From contig NZ_BAABRU010000001.1 of the NCBI RefSeq assembly GCF_039545135.1, positions 248,001 through 312,000 of the forward strand: 64,000 nt of DNA, read 5' to 3'. Shown piece after piece: positions 61,433-64,000 of the stretch. The translations under genes and the position numbers were made by a program. A model generated the notes under the pieces. It was not told the DNA's origin, searched no databases, and worked only from the letters and a program-made list of their open reading frames with translations. Each line of letters begins with the position of its first letter. The first letter of the stretch is position 1. This stretch comes from Herpetosiphon gulosus. GTDB lineage: Bacteria; Chloroflexota; Chloroflexia; Chloroflexales; Herpetosiphonaceae.

Positions 61433-61908
61433 AACGCATCATCGATACGAATGTTTTATTGACAGCTAATGGCGCTGCTGACCACAAAGACTTCGAATGT
61501 ATGGAAGCGTGTATTGATTTTCTGGAAACGATTAAAGAGCAAGGCATTGTTATTCTTGATGATGGCTATTTTATTATGGGTGAATACCGTCAAGATGTTA
61601 GTGATAGTGGTCAACCTGGCTTGGGGGATAAATTTCTGAAATGGCTTTTAATTAATGAATGGAATGGCCGTTGTGAACATGTAAGCATAAATGCGATAGA
61701 GCTTGAGGCAAAACTAAGTTTTAGTGAATTCCCCAATAATGATCTTCGCTTGGCCAAATTTGATCTTAAAGATCGCAAATTTGTTGCGATTGCCCTCACT
61801 CACCCTGAACATCCACCAATTGTTAATGCAACTGATAGTGATTGGGCTGAGATTGAGCAGATTCTGCGCGATGAATATCAAATACAGGTGATTCAATTGT
61901 GTCCGTAA
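61429..61908 (+). CDS. PIN-domain-like nuclease partner
   Basis: 159 residues. Candidate acidic active-site positions are Asp6 (IIDTNVLL), Glu52 (GEYRQD), Asp115 (DLKDRKFVAIAL) and Asp136/138 (NATDSDW), in the order expected of a PIN fold. PIN domains cleave RNA, often tRNA or mRNA. Translation is coupled to the DUF3696 ATPase by a four-base overlap. No antitoxin-like gene accompanies it, so the ATPase, not a VapB-type protein, probably controls it. Overall AT-rich. Confidence 0.85.
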   Translation: MKRIIDTNVLLTANGAADHKDFECMEACIDFLETIKEQGIVILDDGYFIMGEYRQDVSDSGQPGLGDKFLKWLLINEWNGRCEHVSINAIELEAKLSFSEFPNNDLRLAKFDLKDRKFVAIALTHPEHPPIVNATDSDWAEIEQILRDEYQIQVIQLCP

Positions 61909-62018
61909 ATTGTACAAATAGTCTGATAAACGCTATATAAAGTTTGTATCCTAGCTCCTCAAACGTGCGTATTAACCTCTGATACACTTAATCAATAAGT
62001 TGAGAAGCGAGAACTTCA

Positions 62019-62870
62019 ATGGAAAGATCAATCATTCACTTGCGCATTTCGCGGAGTTTAATCGTTTTGGTCGGCCTAACTTGGTCGCTTGGCTTGATGT
62101 TTGGGCTGGGCTTTTTGAGCAACTATACCTTTTGGGCCGCAGCCTGTTTTACAATATGGTGGCTCTCGCTATTGGTGCGCTTTGGCTTATTAACGTGGCA
62201 ACATGTCTATCTGAGCGATCACGGCATTCGGGTGAAAAATTACACTGGCGATTATAATTTTGCTTGGAATACGCTGCGTGCAATTGAATTTGTGGCTGAA
62301 CCAGCAGCACCATGTTTTATGGATCGCGATCTGAGCTATCTCTGGGCAACCTATGCAGTGCGTTTTTCTGATGCTCAACACTCTATCATTGTGCATACGC
62401 GCTTTACTGAGCGTAATCGCACACTGCTCAAAACCAAGCTAGCGCATTATATCCAATTGCATACAATTCCCAACAAAACCATCGATACGATCGATTATCC
62501 AGTGATTTATCCAGAGCGATTAAGCATTTGGCAAAAGCTGATGCGGCTGCATCGACCACCGGTGATTAATTCACTTGAAAGAGTGCTTCGGTTTTGTTGG
62601 TTTTTGTTGGTAATTGCAATGATCTATACAGTTGTAACCTATCAAGAATTTTTAATTGCACTTACCGCCTTTGCAATCTATCAAATGCTCAAATTAAGCT
62701 TAGCGTTGTTGCCAAATGCGATTAAGCAACCAGCCACGTTGATTAATCCCCAAGAGCAAGCGCTGTATGTGCCAAAATTGGTTGATAAAACCCTATTTGC
62801 CCGCTTATTGGGATTTTATGGGTTAATCATCGTGTTGATTTTGGTTTATTATCAGATTTTTGTTGGCTAA
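62019..62870 (+). CDS. Membrane protein with a PH-like domain
   Basis: 283 residues. Two membrane helices (about 14-60) are followed by a beta-rich cytoplasmic section (about 64-140) with VYLSDHGIRVKNYTGDYNFAWNTLRAIEF, typical of bacterial PH-like domains. Two more helices follow near 190-230 and one at the end. Function is unknown. The preceding 110 bases hold no clear promoter beyond AT-rich hexamers. Unrelated in sequence to its neighbours. Confidence 0.75.
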   Translation: MERSIIHLRISRSLIVLVGLTWSLGLMFGLGFLSNYTFWAAACFTIWWLSLLVRFGLLTWQHVYLSDHGIRVKNYTGDYNFAWNTLRAIEFVAEPAAPCFMDRDLSYLWATYAVRFSDAQHSIIVHTRFTERNRTLLKTKLAHYIQLHTIPNKTIDTIDYPVIYPERLSIWQKLMRLHRPPVINSLERVLRFCWFLLVIAMIYTVVTYQEFLIALTAFAIYQMLKLSLALLPNAIKQPATLINPQEQALYVPKLVDKTLFARLLGFYGLIIVLILVYYQIFVG

Positions 62871-62930
62871 TCGCATCTTGCACCTAAGTGTTTGGTGAAT
62901 TGCAGCTAGCCATGCTATGGTTTGGCGTTG

Positions 62931-62947
62931 ATTTGGAATTGCCAAAT
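62931..62947 (+). promoter_or_regulatory. Short inverted repeat upstream of the phosphatase-family gene
   Basis: ATTTGG-aattg-CCAAAT, 38 bases before the next start codon. A possible operator; no regulator is known. Confidence 0.3.
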
Positions 62948-62984
62948 CTAGTACCTCAATTTGTAGAGTAAGGGAGATGCTACG

Positions 62985-63944
62985 ATGATCAAACGTGGCT
63001 TGATCTATTTGGCGTGGCTGGGTGCTGTGCCATGCAGTTTGTGGTCGCTTTTACGCTGGACGGCATTCGCAACCACGCCTCAAGGCATGGTACTGCTGGT
63101 ATTCGATGCCTGGGTTTATGCCAGTTTATTGCCAATTGCGCTGCTGGCGGTGAGCATGCGTCGCCATTATTTATTGGGCGTGCTTAGCCTAAATTTGCTG
63201 GTGGTTTTGGGTTTGTATGGCGGGCGCTGGTTGCCCCAATCAGCCAATTTAACCCCCCACGATTTGCGAATTATGACTTGGAATGTGTTCTACAATACCC
63301 AAGATATTGATGGCTTGGCCGCGACAATTCGCCAGCAACAGCCTGATATTGTGGTGTTGCAGGAATATAATTTTCAGCTCGACCCGCAACTCCCCGAAGC
63401 CTTGGAAGATTTGTACCCTTATGCTGCACTTGATCCCCATTCGGGCGCTGGTGGTTTGGCGACACTTAGCCGCTGGCCAGTGCGCGAGTTGGCTCCAGTA
63501 GCTCGCGGAGTTGACAGTTGTGGTTGCCAATATTTAGAAATTGCTACGCCAAAAGGCCCAACCCGTTTGATCAATACTCACCCACATATTCCGCTGGCTA
63601 GTTTCAAGGGCATTTACACCAAGACCCAGCAAGACCCAACCTTCGATCATTTGCTGAAATTGATTGCAGACCAAAGCCAACCCTTAATTTTGGCGGGTGA
63701 TTTGAATACGACTGAACGTCAACCTAATTATTTGCGTTTACGCCAGCAGCTTGGCGATGCCTATCAGCAAAAAGGTTGGGGTTTGGGCTATACTTTTCCG
63801 AGCAATGGCACTATTCCCAAAGCAGTGCGCTTGGATTATATTATGCCTAACGTTCATTGGCAGCCCTTGCGAGCTTGGAATGGTACGGCTAATTTGTCTG
63901 ATCATGGCTTTGTGGTCGCCGATTTGCAGCGATCAGCTGAATAG
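62985..63944 (+). CDS. Membrane-anchored endonuclease/exonuclease/phosphatase family protein
   Basis: 319 residues. Three membrane helices (about 5-80) lead to an extracytoplasmic EEP domain (about 92-319) with the family's catalytic landmarks: MTWNVFYNTQ (Asn), VVLQEYNF (Glu), NTHPHIP, LILAGDLNTTE (Asp, Asn), RLDYI, and SDHGFVVADL (Asp, His). The layout matches phosphodiesterases that act outside the membrane; the substrate (DNA, lipid or phosphoester) is not clear. GGGAG precedes the ATG. Confidence 0.92.
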   Translation: MIKRGLIYLAWLGAVPCSLWSLLRWTAFATTPQGMVLLVFDAWVYASLLPIALLAVSMRRHYLLGVLSLNLLVVLGLYGGRWLPQSANLTPHDLRIMTWNVFYNTQDIDGLAATIRQQQPDIVVLQEYNFQLDPQLPEALEDLYPYAALDPHSGAGGLATLSRWPVRELAPVARGVDSCGCQYLEIATPKGPTRLINTHPHIPLASFKGIYTKTQQDPTFDHLLKLIADQSQPLILAGDLNTTERQPNYLRLRQQLGDAYQQKGWGLGYTFPSNGTIPKAVRLDYIMPNVHWQPLRAWNGTANLSDHGFVVADLQRSAE

Positions 63945-63961
63945 TTTGAGGAGTAAGGATT

Positions 63962-64000
63962 ATGATGGTTTATAAGTCAAAAGTTACACTCTATGGTGTC
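63962..64000 (+). CDS. Start of an unidentified gene, cut by the window edge
   Basis: GAGGAG and AAGGA lie just before an ATG at 63962, from which 13 codons are open to the end of the window (MMVYKSKVTLYGV). Too short to identify. It follows the previous gene by 17 bases, so it is probably in the same operon. Confidence 0.5.
   Translation, partial: MMVYKSKVTLYGV

Noticed and set aside
61429-61908. VapC toxin of a VapBC pair
   Set aside because: There is no VapB-like gene on either side; the coupled partner is the DUF3696 ATPase.

Overview
The window looks like chromosomal DNA from a filamentous Chloroflexota bacterium, most likely Herpetosiphon or a close relative. This is inferred from gene content, not from a marker search. 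The features behind it are Chloroflexus/Herpetosiphon-style conserved unknowns, PknB-type kinases, a T-box leader on proS, an MbtH protein, a WXG100-type protein, and no lipopolysaccharide core or lipid A genes. GC is roughly 50-55% in housekeeping genes and visibly lower in parts of 56.3-62 kb.

Layout. 0-2 kb: the 3' end of a probable catalase and a two-gene membrane operon with an ABA4-like protein. 2-6 kb: a dnaJ-clpC-type chaperone pair behind a consensus promoter. 6-24 kb: mixed genes on both strands (MbtH protein, a two-domain thioredoxin, a truncated-looking amidohydrolase, a kinase with two complete catalytic domains, a large unknown, SAM hydrolase, UvrD-like and RecD2-like helicases, a STAS sensor, an NlpC/P60 hydrolase, a cupin). 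24-40.5 kb: a long minus-strand exopolysaccharide cluster. It has a priming transferase, four GT4 enzymes, a GT2 enzyme, a Wzx flippase, a ligase/polymerase, a Wzz-like protein, AsnB and a BcsB-like protein. Two of its proteins carry GGDEF-like domains whose signature is destroyed. 40.8-41.4 kb: an RNA cluster with a candidate minus-strand small RNA, the SRP RNA and tRNA-Gly(GCC), each with its own promoter and terminator. 41.4-48 kb: yhbY, a DUF512 radical-SAM protein, a GAF-GAF-HD-GYP phosphodiesterase, a THUMP methyltransferase and der. 48-55.7 kb: acyl-CoA dehydrogenase, a membrane protein coupled to a cyanophycin-synthetase-like Mur ligase, proC, and proS under a proline T-box. 55.7-64 kb: an accessory-looking block with a WXG100-protein glutaminase and two paralogous lipoproteins (a candidate toxin/immunity module), a DUF4139 protein, a coupled DUF3696 ATPase and PIN-domain pair (a candidate defence module), a PH-like membrane protein and an exonuclease/endonuclease/phosphatase protein.

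Scattered between genes are about ten islands built from the same small set of 7-9-base tandem phrases. Examples are GGATGAA, CACGAAGGA, CCCCTGA, TCTATGT and CTCTGCGTTAAA. They often form long palindromes and often supply the stop codon, and sometimes the last residues, of the adjacent gene. They resemble the short tandemly repeated repetitive sequences of filamentous cyanobacteria.

The strongest candidates for new biology are the WXG100-glutaminase module, the DUF3696/PIN pair, the Wzz-degenerate-GGDEF fusion, and the phrase islands.
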